Source: Flavobacterium sp. HSC-32F16 (GTDB lineage: Bacteria > Bacteroidota > Bacteroidia > Flavobacteriales > Flavobacteriaceae). From it: a stretch of 64,000 nucleotides of DNA. Both the position numbers and the translations under genes were made by a program. Within the stretch, counting starts at the first letter, position 1. Each line of letters starts with the position of its first letter. This document shows, piece by piece, positions 1 through 7,786 of the stretch. The notes beneath the pieces were generated by a model. That model ran no database searches. It was given only the letters and a program-made list of their open reading frames with translations, and was not told where the DNA came from. Where the stretch lies: positions 62,001-126,000 of the forward strand of contig NZ_JALKAC010000012.1 in assembly GCF_024171645.1 (NCBI RefSeq), given 5' to 3'.

Positions 1-1
1 C

Positions 2-1501
2 CATACTATTGCGCTTGACGACAGACCAAAATCCAGAATTTTCCTCGAAAAGAACTTACAGCAGATTGGACTCGAAATTTTTGCCGAAGAAAGTTCTGGA
101 GAATTTTATCAGCGTGAATCTATCGTACCTACTTATACCAAAGAATTTAAATTTAAAACTCAGTATAACGAGACCAATTTTGATTTCCTTAAACGTCTTT
201 CTCAACGATATGCGCAATGGTTTTATTTTGATGGAATGCGTATGCAGTTCGGGAAAATTAAAAATACCGATATCAGGATTGTAAACGAATCTTCACTTCA
301 TAAATTAAATATTGAAGCAAATTTAATTTCGCAAAAAGCTTCGTTTGGCGGTTACGATTATACCAATGCTTCTAATATAAAAAATGGTGCCGAAAAAACC
401 ACACAGGGAAGCAGAGACAGATTTGCCTCGATAGCTGGTTTTAAACAGCCTTATATTGTGCGTCCGGGGTTAGAAAATGGCGCATACACCAACAATGCCC
501 AAAACAAAGCTGAAATTGAAGAAATGGTAAAAATGCAGACTGCGGGTCATGATGCCAACAGTATATTTTACAGCGGTACCTCTTATTTTCCCATTGGACT
601 GGGACAAACTTTTACCATAGAAAACAAAACAGTAGAACATCATTTACTGGCAGTTGAAATTGTACACCGCTCTGAGGTAAACGGAAATTATACCTGCGAT
701 TTCAAAGCTATTCCTGCCGATGTTACTGCTCCGCATTATACCAATGTAAATGTATTTGCCATAGCCGAAAGCCAGTCAGCTGTTGTGATTGATAATAACG
801 ATCCCGAAAAAATCGGACGTATAAAAGTACAGTACAATTGGTATACTTATGCTTCTAAAAGCGAATGGATGCGCGTTGCACAATCGTACGGTGGTTCAGG
901 AAAAGGAAATTATTTTATACCCGAAATCGGCGAAGAAGTTCAGGTAAGTTTTGAAGGCAGTAATACCGACTGCCCATACGTATCTGCCTGTTTTTATAAC
1001 GGAATGGAAAAACCAGATTTTTTTGATCCCAAAAATTTAATTAAAGGCTTAAAAATGAAATTTGGGCAAATGCTCAAATTCGTTGAAAAAGCAGGAATCT
1101 GGCTTTCTGACCCAAGCGGAAATGAAATTCATTTGGATGAAGAAACCAAAAGCACCACTTTGACGGTTCCGGAAACCTTGACTCTTAATTGCAAAAACTT
1201 AGTCATAAATGCTACTGAAAGTATTATAACGAATGCCGGAACTAATATTCTCGAAACTGCAGGTATAAATAAAACTTTACAGGTTGGAGGAATTATGGAT
1301 ACACAAGTTACAGGAGATAATCTGCTTCATGTAAAAGGAGCTTTTCATGAACAAATTGATGGTGATCTTCATTCTGAAACAAAACAAGATAGAAATACTA
1401 TAAGTCATTCTGATTTTACTTCGCAAAGTAATGAAAATGCTGAATTTCACTCAAAAAATGATATTCAAAATAATAGTACCGAGGATACAACACAAAATTA
1501 A
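2..1501 (+). CDS. vgrG: Type VI secretion VgrG spike protein (5'-truncated by window edge)
   Basis: The reading frame is open from base 2, so the ATG at 236 is internal and the true start lies left of the window. The visible ~499 residues carry the end of a phage gpD/gp27-like domain (NFDFLKRLSQRYAQWFYFDG), then a gp5-like OB fold (IGRIKVQYNWYT, GNYFIPEIGEEVQVSFE, CPYVSACFYNG), then a beta-helix-like repetitive tail ending in a polar stretch. This is the Bacteroidota (T6SSiii) VgrG layout. VgrG trimers form the puncturing tip of the contractile tube and carry effectors. The next gene, 26 bp downstream, looks like such an effector. The family call is firm; the identity of the cargo is inferred from position. 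Its last codons are A-rich like the following accessory genes. Confidence 0.9.
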   Translation, partial: HTIALDDRPKSRIFLEKNLQQIGLEIFAEESSGEFYQRESIVPTYTKEFKFKTQYNETNFDFLKRLSQRYAQWFYFDGMRMQFGKIKNTDIRIVNESSLHKLNIEANLISQKASFGGYDYTNASNIKNGAEKTTQGSRDRFASIAGFKQPYIVRPGLENGAYTNNAQNKAEIEEMVKMQTAGHDANSIFYSGTSYFPIGLGQTFTIENKTVEHHLLAVEIVHRSEVNGNYTCDFKAIPADVTAPHYTNVNVFAIAESQSAVVIDNNDPEKIGRIKVQYNWYTYASKSEWMRVAQSYGGSGKGNYFIPEIGEEVQVSFEGSNTDCPYVSACFYNGMEKPDFFDPKNLIKGLKMKFGQMLKFVEKAGIWLSDPSGNEIHLDEETKSTTLTVPETLTLNCKNLVINATESIITNAGTNILETAGINKTLQVGGIMDTQVTGDNLLHVKGAFHEQIDGDLHSETKQDRNTISHSDFTSQSNENAEFHSKNDIQNNSTEDTTQN

Positions 1502-1527
1502 AATTATTAAATTGAAATTAAAAGAAT

Positions 1528-2529
1528 ATGTCTAGAACAAGAATTGTAAAAGGAAAAATTACTGAAATTACAGGCGGAACTTCAAGAATTTTTGCAAACA
1601 GCATTAAAATTAATTCAGGAGGGAGCATAAATTATTATGCTAAAAATTATACTTACGGTGAACCACAAGAACCGCCTGTATCGAAATTTTTACCTAGAAT
1701 TTTATATGTAAATGGGCATTTTTATAATGAGGATGGAACTTTTGAAGGAAAAGTAAATGAAGTAGAAAATGAAGGAAGCGTGGAAGATGTTTATGTTTGT
1801 GATGGGAAATCAATTTTTAAAAATGAAAAAGGAGAAGAAAGTATTACATATAATGATATTCAGATTTTAAAAGAAAATGATATAAATATAAAACATGGAG
1901 AGTTCATTAATAATGCCTATCTTGTTTTTCATGAAGCTTCGATTGCTGGTAATAAAGAGACTGCATTATGGATCGCACATACAGTCAATAATGCTTTGAA
2001 TTCTAAATATAGAAAAGGCAAAAACACATTCAATCAATTATTTAAAACTGGTTATTCATCAGTAAAAGAATTGGATAAAGTAAAAATTATTCCAACAACC
2101 TCAAATAATGAAGCTCATTGTTTTGCACGTTCAGCTATGATAAGCGTATTAAAGGGAAATGAAGATCCTACAAGTAAATCTTATTTTTGGGATGGATTGG
2201 ATTTATTCACTAGAAGTGGAGATCTGGATCATCCAAAATTCAAACAATATAGGAGTGTTAATATTACGAAAGCTCATTTAAATTTAGCTATTGATTTTTG
2301 GAATGTTGATTCCAATAAAGCTAAAGTAAATAAAAATGCAAAAATAAATTCTATTTTTTCAAAAGAGGAATATCCTCTCAAAAATACTGCAGATGGAGTA
2401 ATTTTAAATGAAGGTGGTTTTTTTTCTGGAGCGAGAACAGCTTCACAAAATAATAAAGCGGTACACGAGAGTTTAAAATCAACAGGTTTTAAATCAGGAA
2501 CTTTATTTTGGACAACATTTAAAATTTAA
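1528..2529 (+). CDS. Putative T6SS effector, SleB-like cell-wall hydrolase
   Basis: This 333-residue protein has no signal peptide. Residues 1-50 form a Gly/Ser/Thr-rich beta segment (SRTRIVKGKITEITGG) that may dock on VgrG. From about residue 130 it resembles cell-wall hydrolases of the SleB/Hydrolase_2 type: HEASIAGNKETALWIAHTV with Glu136 in the expected place of the catalytic acid, then an ARSAMISVLKGNEDPT segment like the family's 'A..AL.G..DPT..A..F'. The predicted role is cleavage of peptidoglycan in a competitor's periplasm. It sits directly after vgrG and 3 bp before a lipoprotein gene, the usual order effector then immunity. The hydrolase assignment is made by eye from sparse motifs, so it is moderate; the effector role is inferred from context. 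Confidence 0.55.
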   Translation: MSRTRIVKGKITEITGGTSRIFANSIKINSGGSINYYAKNYTYGEPQEPPVSKFLPRILYVNGHFYNEDGTFEGKVNEVENEGSVEDVYVCDGKSIFKNEKGEESITYNDIQILKENDINIKHGEFINNAYLVFHEASIAGNKETALWIAHTVNNALNSKYRKGKNTFNQLFKTGYSSVKELDKVKIIPTTSNNEAHCFARSAMISVLKGNEDPTSKSYFWDGLDLFTRSGDLDHPKFKQYRSVNITKAHLNLAIDFWNVDSNKAKVNKNAKINSIFSKEEYPLKNTADGVILNEGGFFSGARTASQNNKAVHESLKSTGFKSGTLFWTTFKI

Positions 2530-2532
2530 AAT

Positions 2533-3207
2533 ATGAAATTTATTAGTCTTATATTTCTAATAGGAATATTTTTTACCTCATGTGATAGAACTGAAAAAAA
2601 AATTAAAGAAAATAATAATGTTTTAAAAGATACAATTAAAAAACCTATAGATATTTCTTTATACAAGAATTGCTTACAACAAATTCAAGGTTATAAAAAT
2701 AGATATGGGATTACATTTTCAAATTATTATAAGGATTCTTTTTTAAGTTTTGATTTTGATAATGATAAATTAATTGATACAATTATTGTTTTAAAACCTT
2801 ATCACGAAATTGATGCTGATTGCTTTACTAGTAATACTGACTTTGATTTTCCCATACTTTTAATTAGTAAAAATGTAAATAATATAAGTAAAATTTTAAA
2901 AACATATGCAAACGCTTTGCAGTGTAATACGCCTGTTTATTATGAAGAGATAAGTACTAATAAAGATGGTTTTGTTATCTCTAAAGATATTACAGGAAAC
3001 AATGGTTTTTATACAAAGACTTATGTTGTGTTTAAGTTTAATGACTTTTATATAGATAGTATAAATGTTCAATCATGGGGACGACTACAATATAATAAAA
3101 CACTAAAGTATAATGCCAAAATTTTTCCCTTTTCAAAATTTAAAAGAACAGATGTTGATTCTATTCGAAATATCTTAGATGAAGATTTTGATTACAATAA
3201 AAGATGA
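2533..3207 (+). CDS. Lipoprotein, candidate immunity protein for the upstream effector
   Basis: A 224-residue protein with a clear lipoprotein signal (MKFISLIFLIGIFFTSCDRT, Cys at residue 17), so it is predicted to be membrane-anchored and periplasm-facing. The rest is rich in Lys, Asn, Asp and aromatic residues, with no family recognised; the stretch around residues 70-85 (SFDFDNDKLIDTIIVL) is typical of beta-rich lipoproteins. It starts 3 bp after the putative peptidoglycan-targeting effector. A periplasmic lipoprotein next to a cell-wall hydrolase fits an immunity protein protecting the producer, but this is inference from location and cell compartment only. Confidence 0.6.
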   Translation: MKFISLIFLIGIFFTSCDRTEKKIKENNNVLKDTIKKPIDISLYKNCLQQIQGYKNRYGITFSNYYKDSFLSFDFDNDKLIDTIIVLKPYHEIDADCFTSNTDFDFPILLISKNVNNISKILKTYANALQCNTPVYYEEISTNKDGFVISKDITGNNGFYTKTYVVFKFNDFYIDSINVQSWGRLQYNKTLKYNAKIFPFSKFKRTDVDSIRNILDEDFDYNKR

Positions 3208-3229
3208 TCAAAGCTATAATTACTGGTAA

Positions 3230-3343
3230 TTGTTTGATGTATTACTAAACCGCGGACAGGAAACTTTTTCGTTGACAGACGCTTATGGAAACCTTACTAC
3301 AGAATCCAGACATGGTTATGGCACATTCTAGCCTACTAATGCG
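3230..3343 (+). pseudogene. Decayed coding remnant in frame with the next ORF
   Basis: Between the stop at 3207 and the ATG at 3344 the same frame as the next ORF reads FDVLLNRGQETFSLTDAYGN and on to RHGYGTF, then an in-frame TAG at 3329-3331, then PTNAM and into the next ORF. The text looks protein-like and continuous, broken by a TAA at 3227-3229 and the TAG. This suggests the 165-residue ORF that follows is the tail of a longer, now inactivated gene. What the parent gene was is not recognised. Confidence 0.45.
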
Positions 3344-3841
3344 ATGCACGACAGTATTGCTTTTCCTGAAAAACCGAAAGAACCGAAGGAGCCAATAAGG
3401 TCAGATTTTCAAAGGGAATCGGAATTCAATAAAAAGAAAATAGAATATCAAGAGGATCTAAAAAAGTATGAAATTGATAAGATGAATTACGATATAAGTA
3501 ATCAACTAAAAAACAATCCTACTCAGGATAAACCAAAAAAACCTGAGCCCCCTGAGAAATCAAAATATACTACTGATGAAGAATATGAAAAGGCTAAATT
3601 ACAACACCAAAAAGACCTGGAAGCATACAAAATAGACAAGTTTAATTACGATATAAGTAATAAATTAAAAACCATACCTACTTTTCACCACCTAGAGGTT
3701 GTATATGATAAAAATAATAAAGTTAGTCCAGAAAGACTTGAAACTTACCTAAATGCAGGACAGTCTGAACGAGGAAAATTATTAAAGGAATTTTATTTAT
3801 TAGAAGAAAAATTTAAAAATGATGCAAATAAAAACAAATAA
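3344..3841 (+). CDS. Lys/Glu/Pro-rich coiled protein with two imperfect repeats, possibly a gene remnant
   Basis: This 165-residue, highly charged protein has no signal peptide. It has two imperfect tandem copies of about 50 residues, each starting with a Pro/Lys/Glu run (PKEPKEP; PKKPEPP), then a charged helical part (FNKKKIEYQEDLKKYEIDK; YEKAKLQHQKDLEAYKIDK) and ending in NYDISN-LK-PT. The helical parts probably form coiled coil. The C-terminal third (FHHLEVVYDKNNKVSPERL) differs and is of unknown type. Because the frame continues upstream across a single TAG, the annotated ATG may be only an internal Met of a broken gene. The following lipoprotein gene begins on the very next base. It could be a remnant of a T6SS-associated effector; function is unknown. 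Confidence 0.5.
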   Translation: MHDSIAFPEKPKEPKEPIRSDFQRESEFNKKKIEYQEDLKKYEIDKMNYDISNQLKNNPTQDKPKKPEPPEKSKYTTDEEYEKAKLQHQKDLEAYKIDKFNYDISNKLKTIPTFHHLEVVYDKNNKVSPERLETYLNAGQSERGKLLKEFYLLEEKFKNDANKNK

Positions 3842-4573
3842 ATGATAAAAAGAATAATAATGTCAATGATTGTATGCTCTATAATAGCTTGTAGTTCATA
3901 TAAGGAGAAGAAAGAAAAAGAAAGAAAAAATCATAAAGCTTATGTTAATTATTTAATTTCAAGAAATATAGACACAATAAAAGCAAATGATCTTGATTTT
4001 TATGATGATTTTTTTGAATTTAAAAAACAACAAAAAAATCATTTTTTGTTGAATCATAAATATTTAAAGACTAATAAAGTATATGTTTATCAAGGAGACA
4101 AAGTAATCACTTTTTGTGTTTATGCAGATAATGGCGAATTATACATAGCAGAAATAAATAAAAAAAGAGATGTATTTTTAGAAGACCCAGAAAACGGAAA
4201 AATAAAATTAAGCGAAAGGGTCAATCTTATTTCATTAGGTATTTTTGAATTAGAAAACAATACCATCAAAAATACACGTTACGAGAAAACTCTCCGTAAA
4301 CAATGGTATGATTGTAATGTTGGAATCGTAAAACAAGATACAATCACAATTGTAGAAGATTACAGAACCAATAAGTACGGAAGTTACAAGAAAAAATGGC
4401 TTACAAAAACTCTCAAAACAAATTATAATTTAATTTATCAGCCCGATTTGAAAGCAACAAAATTTAAAAATGAATTTGGTTTTGATTCTTATTTTATTGA
4501 AGGTTCATTTAATTTTGAGAGAGACATGAAAGAAGAAAAAATGCTGGAACTTATAAATAGTAGAGAGTATTGA
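3842..4573 (+). CDS. Lipoprotein of unknown function, second immunity-like gene
   Basis: A 243-residue protein with a lipoprotein signal (MIKRIIMSMIVCSIIACSSY; lipobox IIAC). The mature part starts with a very basic stretch (YKEKKEKERKNHK) and is otherwise beta-rich and unrecognised. Its ATG directly abuts the previous stop codon, so the two are probably co-translated. As with the lipoprotein at 2533, its place after an effector-like ORF near vgrG suggests an immunity or orphan-immunity protein, but no sequence motif proves it. Codon use is strongly A/T-rich, like its neighbours and unlike the core genes further right, which fits a horizontally assembled accessory region. Confidence 0.55.
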   Translation: MIKRIIMSMIVCSIIACSSYKEKKEKERKNHKAYVNYLISRNIDTIKANDLDFYDDFFEFKKQQKNHFLLNHKYLKTNKVYVYQGDKVITFCVYADNGELYIAEINKKRDVFLEDPENGKIKLSERVNLISLGIFELENNTIKNTRYEKTLRKQWYDCNVGIVKQDTITIVEDYRTNKYGSYKKKWLTKTLKTNYNLIYQPDLKATKFKNEFGFDSYFIEGSFNFERDMKEEKMLELINSREY

Positions 4574-4866
4574 AAATCTAAATATACTTTTTCCCGATCG
4601 CGCGGATTTGCAACCAAAGAAGGGGTTGAAATTAATTCAAACGGAAGCTGAATATAAAGAATGGAAACACAATAGTTTTAGGTGGTTTTCTTGTCCTAAA
4701 ATAGGTTTACACTTTTGTATAAACCTATTTTAGGACAAGAAAAGTTTATTTAGATGAATAATTTCAAAAAATTCACAAGATTCCGGAACCCGAAAATGAA
4801 TATGCTGCATCTGACCCTGATAAATATTTGAAAGATTATATGAGAATTACTCAGATTCAGAATTAG
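4569..4866 (+). pseudogene. Frameshifted coding remnants interrupted by a palindrome
   Basis: Two protein-like fragments in different frames fill this gap. The first runs from 4569 (ENLNILFPDRADLQPKKG, then EAEYKEWKHNSFRWF) and ends at a TAG at 4731-4733 inside the palindrome. The second, in another frame, reads IPEPENEYAASDPDKYLKDY and stops at the TAG 4864-4866. Neither has a usable start. They look like the beginning and end of one lost gene split around the inverted repeat at 4686-4743. No family is recognised. Confidence 0.45.
4686..4743. repeat. Perfect inverted repeat, 24-bp arms and 10-nt loop
   Basis: The arms 4686-4709 and 4720-4743 are exact reverse complements (left arm begins TTTTCTTGTCC and ends AGGTTTA), separated by the loop CACTTTTGTA. 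There is no T-run after either side, so it is a poor terminator. It lies inside decayed coding sequence, which suggests a small mobile or recombination element (MITE-like or a leftover IS end pair). Its identity is not known. Confidence 0.8.
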
Positions 4867-4876
4867 GTTTCAAAAC

Positions 4877-4910
4877 AAAAAACTCCCAATTATTGATTGG
4901 GAGTTTTTTT
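4877..4910. terminator. Bidirectional rho-independent terminator
   Basis: Fourteen-bp perfect stem (arms 4877-4890 and 4896-4909, core ACTCCCAAT) with a 5-nt loop, A-run on the left and T-run on the right. It can end transcription from the accessory region on the plus strand and from the MFS operon arriving on the minus strand (its stop is at 4934). Confidence 0.85.
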
Positions 4911-4933
4911 ATATAGATTGTATTCTATAAAAA

Positions 4934-6175
4934 TTAGAATTTATTCGGTTTACTATCCACAATTTTACTCACTTTAAAAACTAAGTAAATCGTAAGTAAC
5001 ATAATGGCAGAAGCGACCATTGCTAAAATATCATAATGTTCCAGCGGTGCATAACTGTCTTTTTGATAGATAATTAATCCGGCAATTACGGCGCCAAAAC
5101 CTCCAGCCATTTGCTGTAAAGAAGAGTTAATACTCATAAACGCACCACGATCCTGCGGATCCGGAATAGCAGAGGTTAAAGTTGTTGACGGAACCATTCG
5201 GCTCATGATCGTTGCCATCATAAATACATTTATAACCAAAACAATCCAGAAAGGCGTAGGGCCAAAATGCGAGTAAATGTTAATTAAAATCACAGCAGAT
5301 ACGGTTGCAAAAGCAAAGATTTTAAATTTATTTACCTTATCACTTAGTTTACCAATAAAAGGCATGGTAAATAAAGTAGCGATTCCTGTAATCATAAACA
5401 ATAATGGTAATTGCTCATTTGTTACTTTAAGGTTGTTAATAGCAAAAGCACTACCAAAAGGCATCATCATAAAACCTCCAATAGAAAGCAGGGCAGTAGA
5501 AAGAAAACCAATCTGATAATTCTTTTTTGAAATAGTATGCACTAAATGCATTAAGGCCGTTTTTTCTTGTTTTAAGTTTAAGTGTTCAGTTACAGGCTGT
5601 AATTTTAAATACAAAATCAGAGTGATAATTGCTGCCATTGCTGCAATCCATAAAAAAGGAACATGCCAGCCCCAGGCGTTTGCAATGTATAGACCAATCG
5701 GGATTCCAAGAACCTGACTAACACCAAATCCCATTTGAATAAATCCCATTACTTTACCTCTTTGCTGTAAACTGAATAAATCAGCTACAATAGCAAGGGA
5801 AATAGAACCAATTACACCGCCAAATAATCCGGTAAAGATTCTTGCGGCAACTAAAAGGAAAAAGTTAGGTGCCAAAGCACAAAATAATGTTCCTATAGTA
5901 AAACCGATGTAAAAGAAAAGCAGCATTTTTTTTCGGTCAAATTTATCTGCAAAACCAGCTGTAAGCAATCCAGAGATTCCGGCGCTGAAGGCATATGCAG
6001 AAACGGCAACACCAAATTGAGAGGCCGTGATTTTTAAAGTTTTCATCATAATATCTCCAAGAGGCGACATTACCATGAAATCCAGTACAACTGTAAATTG
6101 GGTTATAGCTAATAAAAATATAACCAGTTTTTGATAACCATTAAAACTGGAAGCCAAAGTTTGTTTTTCGTTCAT
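4934..6175 (-). CDS. MFS transporter, drug:H+ antiporter type
   Basis: A 413-residue protein with about 12 hydrophobic segments and a cytoplasmic N-terminus. Loop 2-3 carries a good motif A (GFADKFDRKKM, residues 74-84), and TM5 has a Gly-rich motif C-like stretch (GFGVSQVLGIPIG). This is the DHA1-type drug efflux group. It is last in a minus-strand operon TetR / 70-aa protein / MFS with gaps of 11 and 5 bp, so its expression is probably under the TetR repressor and the substrate is probably the inducer. The substrate cannot be read from sequence. Confidence 0.88.
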   Translation of the reverse strand: MNEKQTLASSFNGYQKLVIFLLAITQFTVVLDFMVMSPLGDIMMKTLKITASQFGVAVSAYAFSAGISGLLTAGFADKFDRKKMLLFFYIGFTIGTLFCALAPNFFLLVAARIFTGLFGGVIGSISLAIVADLFSLQQRGKVMGFIQMGFGVSQVLGIPIGLYIANAWGWHVPFLWIAAMAAIITLILYLKLQPVTEHLNLKQEKTALMHLVHTISKKNYQIGFLSTALLSIGGFMMMPFGSAFAINNLKVTNEQLPLLFMITGIATLFTMPFIGKLSDKVNKFKIFAFATVSAVILINIYSHFGPTPFWIVLVINVFMMATIMSRMVPSTTLTSAIPDPQDRGAFMSINSSLQQMAGGFGAVIAGLIIYQKDSYAPLEHYDILAMVASAIMLLTIYLVFKVSKIVDSKPNKF

Positions 6176-6180
6176 ATATA

Positions 6181-6393
6181 TTATTGTAGTTCTTTGCAGT
6201 CAAAATCGTGAAAATTTAATAAATCGATTATTTGGCCTGCGTTTAGTTTTTCGCTTATAATTCTAAGTACACAATCAATATCTTCCTGATCAATACTCCA
6301 TTGCAAAATGGATTTATTTGCATTTAAGAATGTTGCGATTTTACTTTTGTTTTTTTCTGTTTTTATATTAGTTGCAAATATCAAGACATTCAT
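6181..6393 (-). CDS. Small protein of unknown function (HMA-like fold possible)
   Basis: A 70-residue cytosolic protein with alternating beta/alpha pattern: MNVLIFATNI, WSIDQEDIDCVLRIISEKLN, GQIIDLLNFHDFDCKEL. The order strand, helix, strand, strand, helix, and a segment like 'VDxEDxDxVLRI', resemble small heavy-metal-associated-domain-like proteins common in Bacteroidota, but the CxxC metal site is absent. It lies between the TetR and MFS genes (11 and 5 bp gaps) and is almost certainly co-transcribed. Function unknown; a sensing or accessory role for the efflux system is a guess. Confidence 0.6.
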   Translation of the reverse strand: MNVLIFATNIKTEKNKSKIATFLNANKSILQWSIDQEDIDCVLRIISEKLNAGQIIDLLNFHDFDCKELQ

Positions 6394-6404
6394 AACATAA
6401 TTAT

Positions 6405-6998
6405 TTAAGGTTTTAGTGCTTTAATTACTAAGCTTAATGCTTCTTGTTGTATTTCGGCTGTTAATTTAAACGGAGTGGAGCCTCCAAGTCCTTTTCCTTT
6501 TTCATGAAAACGCAGCAAATTATATAAAGGTCCATAAGCAATACTCCAGAAAACTTCTTTTGATACGGGTACTATTTCTTTTCTTTCAATTGCTCCATGC
6601 AAAAACTGCGTCATAATCTCTTTTAATTCCATCAGGCTTTCGTTTACGATATATTCTCCATAATTAGAATTTTGAAGAATTTCCCAAAAAGCAATTTTAT
6701 CTTTGTTTTTCAGCATAAACTCTGATCGATTTTCCCACTGTTTGGCTAGACCTTCTGCAAAAGGCATGTCTGGCGAGAAATCTTTAAGGGAACTTTTAAA
6801 AAAATAAGTACCCATTTCAGTTCCAATTTTTTTGATTAAATCTTCTTTGTCAGCATAATAAATATAAAGAGTCGCTACAGAAATCCCGCATTCCTTGGCG
6901 AGGCGGTTCATGGCAAAGCCCTCGATGCCATGCTTTACAATCATTTCTATAGTTTTTTGTTTAACTAATTCTTCTTTATTAACATCTCTCGTTCTCAA
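6405..6998 (-). CDS. TetR/AcrR family transcriptional repressor (TTG start)
   Basis: A 197-residue protein with an N-terminal TetR HTH (FAMNRLAKECGISVATLYIYYADKEDLI, about residues 28-55, given here in part: AKECGISVATLYIYYADK) and an all-helical ligand domain. The start is TTG at 6998: an in-frame TAA lies just upstream and the next in-frame ATG would cut into helix 1, so TTG is the only sensible start. A TAnnTTTG -7 box at 7022-7029 would give a very short leader. First gene of the operon with the 70-aa protein and the MFS pump; probably autoregulated and pump-repressing. DoxX lies divergently. Confidence 0.87.
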   Translation of the reverse strand: MRTRDVNKEELVKQKTIEMIVKHGIEGFAMNRLAKECGISVATLYIYYADKEDLIKKIGTEMGTYFFKSSLKDFSPDMPFAEGLAKQWENRSEFMLKNKDKIAFWEILQNSNYGEYIVNESLMELKEIMTQFLHGAIERKEIVPVSKEVFWSIAYGPLYNLLRFHEKGKGLGGSTPFKLTAEIQQEALSLVIKALKP

Positions 6999-7021
6999 TC
7001 TAAAAGGATTTTAATTGGATG

Positions 7022-7029
7022 CAAAGATA
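7022..7029 (-). promoter_or_regulatory. -7 box of the TetR/MFS operon
   Basis: On the minus strand this reads TATCTTTG, a match to the Bacteroidota -7 consensus TAnnTTTG, about 24 bases before the TTG start codon. A clear -33 TTG at normal spacing is not seen. Confidence 0.5.
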
Positions 7030-7211
7030 TAATAATAAATGAATGCTTGCTTACTTATGATATTTTTTTTTGGTTAATGATGTTGATAAAGATATTTTGA
7101 GAACGTTTATTAAAATATATTTTTCATTATTTTTATACTTAGCAGTTAAATTACACACTGTTCGTTTGTAAGAAACACTGAATTGTTTTACTAAATTTAT
7201 TAAAAAGAAAG

Positions 7212-7613
7212 ATGAGAAAAAACAACGATTTTGGTTTGCTGATACTTCGTATTGCAATTGGATTTTTAATGCTTTTACATGGTATTTCTAAATTTGGAGG
7301 AGGCTTAGAATTTATAAGCGGTATGCTTGTAGAAAAAGGACTTCCGGGTTTCTTTGCCTATGGAGTTTTAATAGGCGAGATCCTGGCTCCAATCTTAATC
7401 ATAATTGGTTTTAGAACCAGAATTGCTGCCCTAATTCTCGCGATTAATTGCGTAATAGCCGTTTTAATGGCACACAGCGCAGATATTTTTAAAATAAGCG
7501 ATCATGGAGGCTGGGAATTAGAACTTCTAGGGTTATATTTCTTTGGATCACTTGCTTTGTTTTTTACTGGGGGAGGAAAAATTTCAGCTTCAAAAAACAA
7601 TAACTGGGATTAA
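7212..7613 (+). CDS. DoxX family integral membrane protein
   Basis: A 133-residue protein with four hydrophobic segments and the family hallmarks: LLILRIAIGFLMLLHGISKF at the N-terminus (R and HG..K conserved), GLPGFFAYGVLIGEILAPILI in the middle, and GWELELLGLYFFGSLALFFTG near the end. DoxX proteins are small membrane proteins of poorly defined, often redox-related or detoxification roles. It is divergent from the TetR operon (213 bp between starts), so TetR might also control it, which is speculative. Followed by its own terminator. Confidence 0.88.
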   Translation: MRKNNDFGLLILRIAIGFLMLLHGISKFGGGLEFISGMLVEKGLPGFFAYGVLIGEILAPILIIIGFRTRIAALILAINCVIAVLMAHSADIFKISDHGGWELELLGLYFFGSLALFFTGGGKISASKNNNWD

Positions 7614-7641
7614 AAAATCTCTTTTTTAATTTAAAATATAT

Positions 7642-7665
7642 AGCGGCCAATGTGCCGCTTTTTTT
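7642..7665 (+). terminator. Rho-independent terminator after DoxX
   Basis: GC-rich 6-bp stem AGCGGC/GCCGCT (7642-7647 and 7654-7659) with a 6-nt loop followed by seven T, 29 bp after the doxX stop. Confidence 0.75.
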
Positions 7666-7786
7666 ATGTTTTTATTAGTAAGAAGTCAGTAAAATCTGGG
7701 TTTGATAATAATTTGAATTCTAATGTTATTCTAATGTTGCGATAAAAATTTAGTTTTAACTTGCGCCCTTAATTTATTTTTTTACA

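Noticed and set aside
236-238. ATG at 236 as the start of vgrG
   Set aside because: The frame upstream encodes the expected gp27-like domain residues, so the true start lies outside the window.
9-284. Short plus-strand ORF at the left edge
   Set aside because: It overlaps the vgrG coding frame, which is open from base 2 and gives good family motifs; the other frame has none.
4686-4743. Palindrome as a transcription terminator
   Set aside because: No T-run follows either arm, and a good terminator is present 130 bp downstream at 4877-4910.
7051-7257. 68-codon minus-strand ORF in the TetR/DoxX gap
   Set aside because: It is low-complexity, overlaps the divergent promoter region and the start of doxX, and has no motif.
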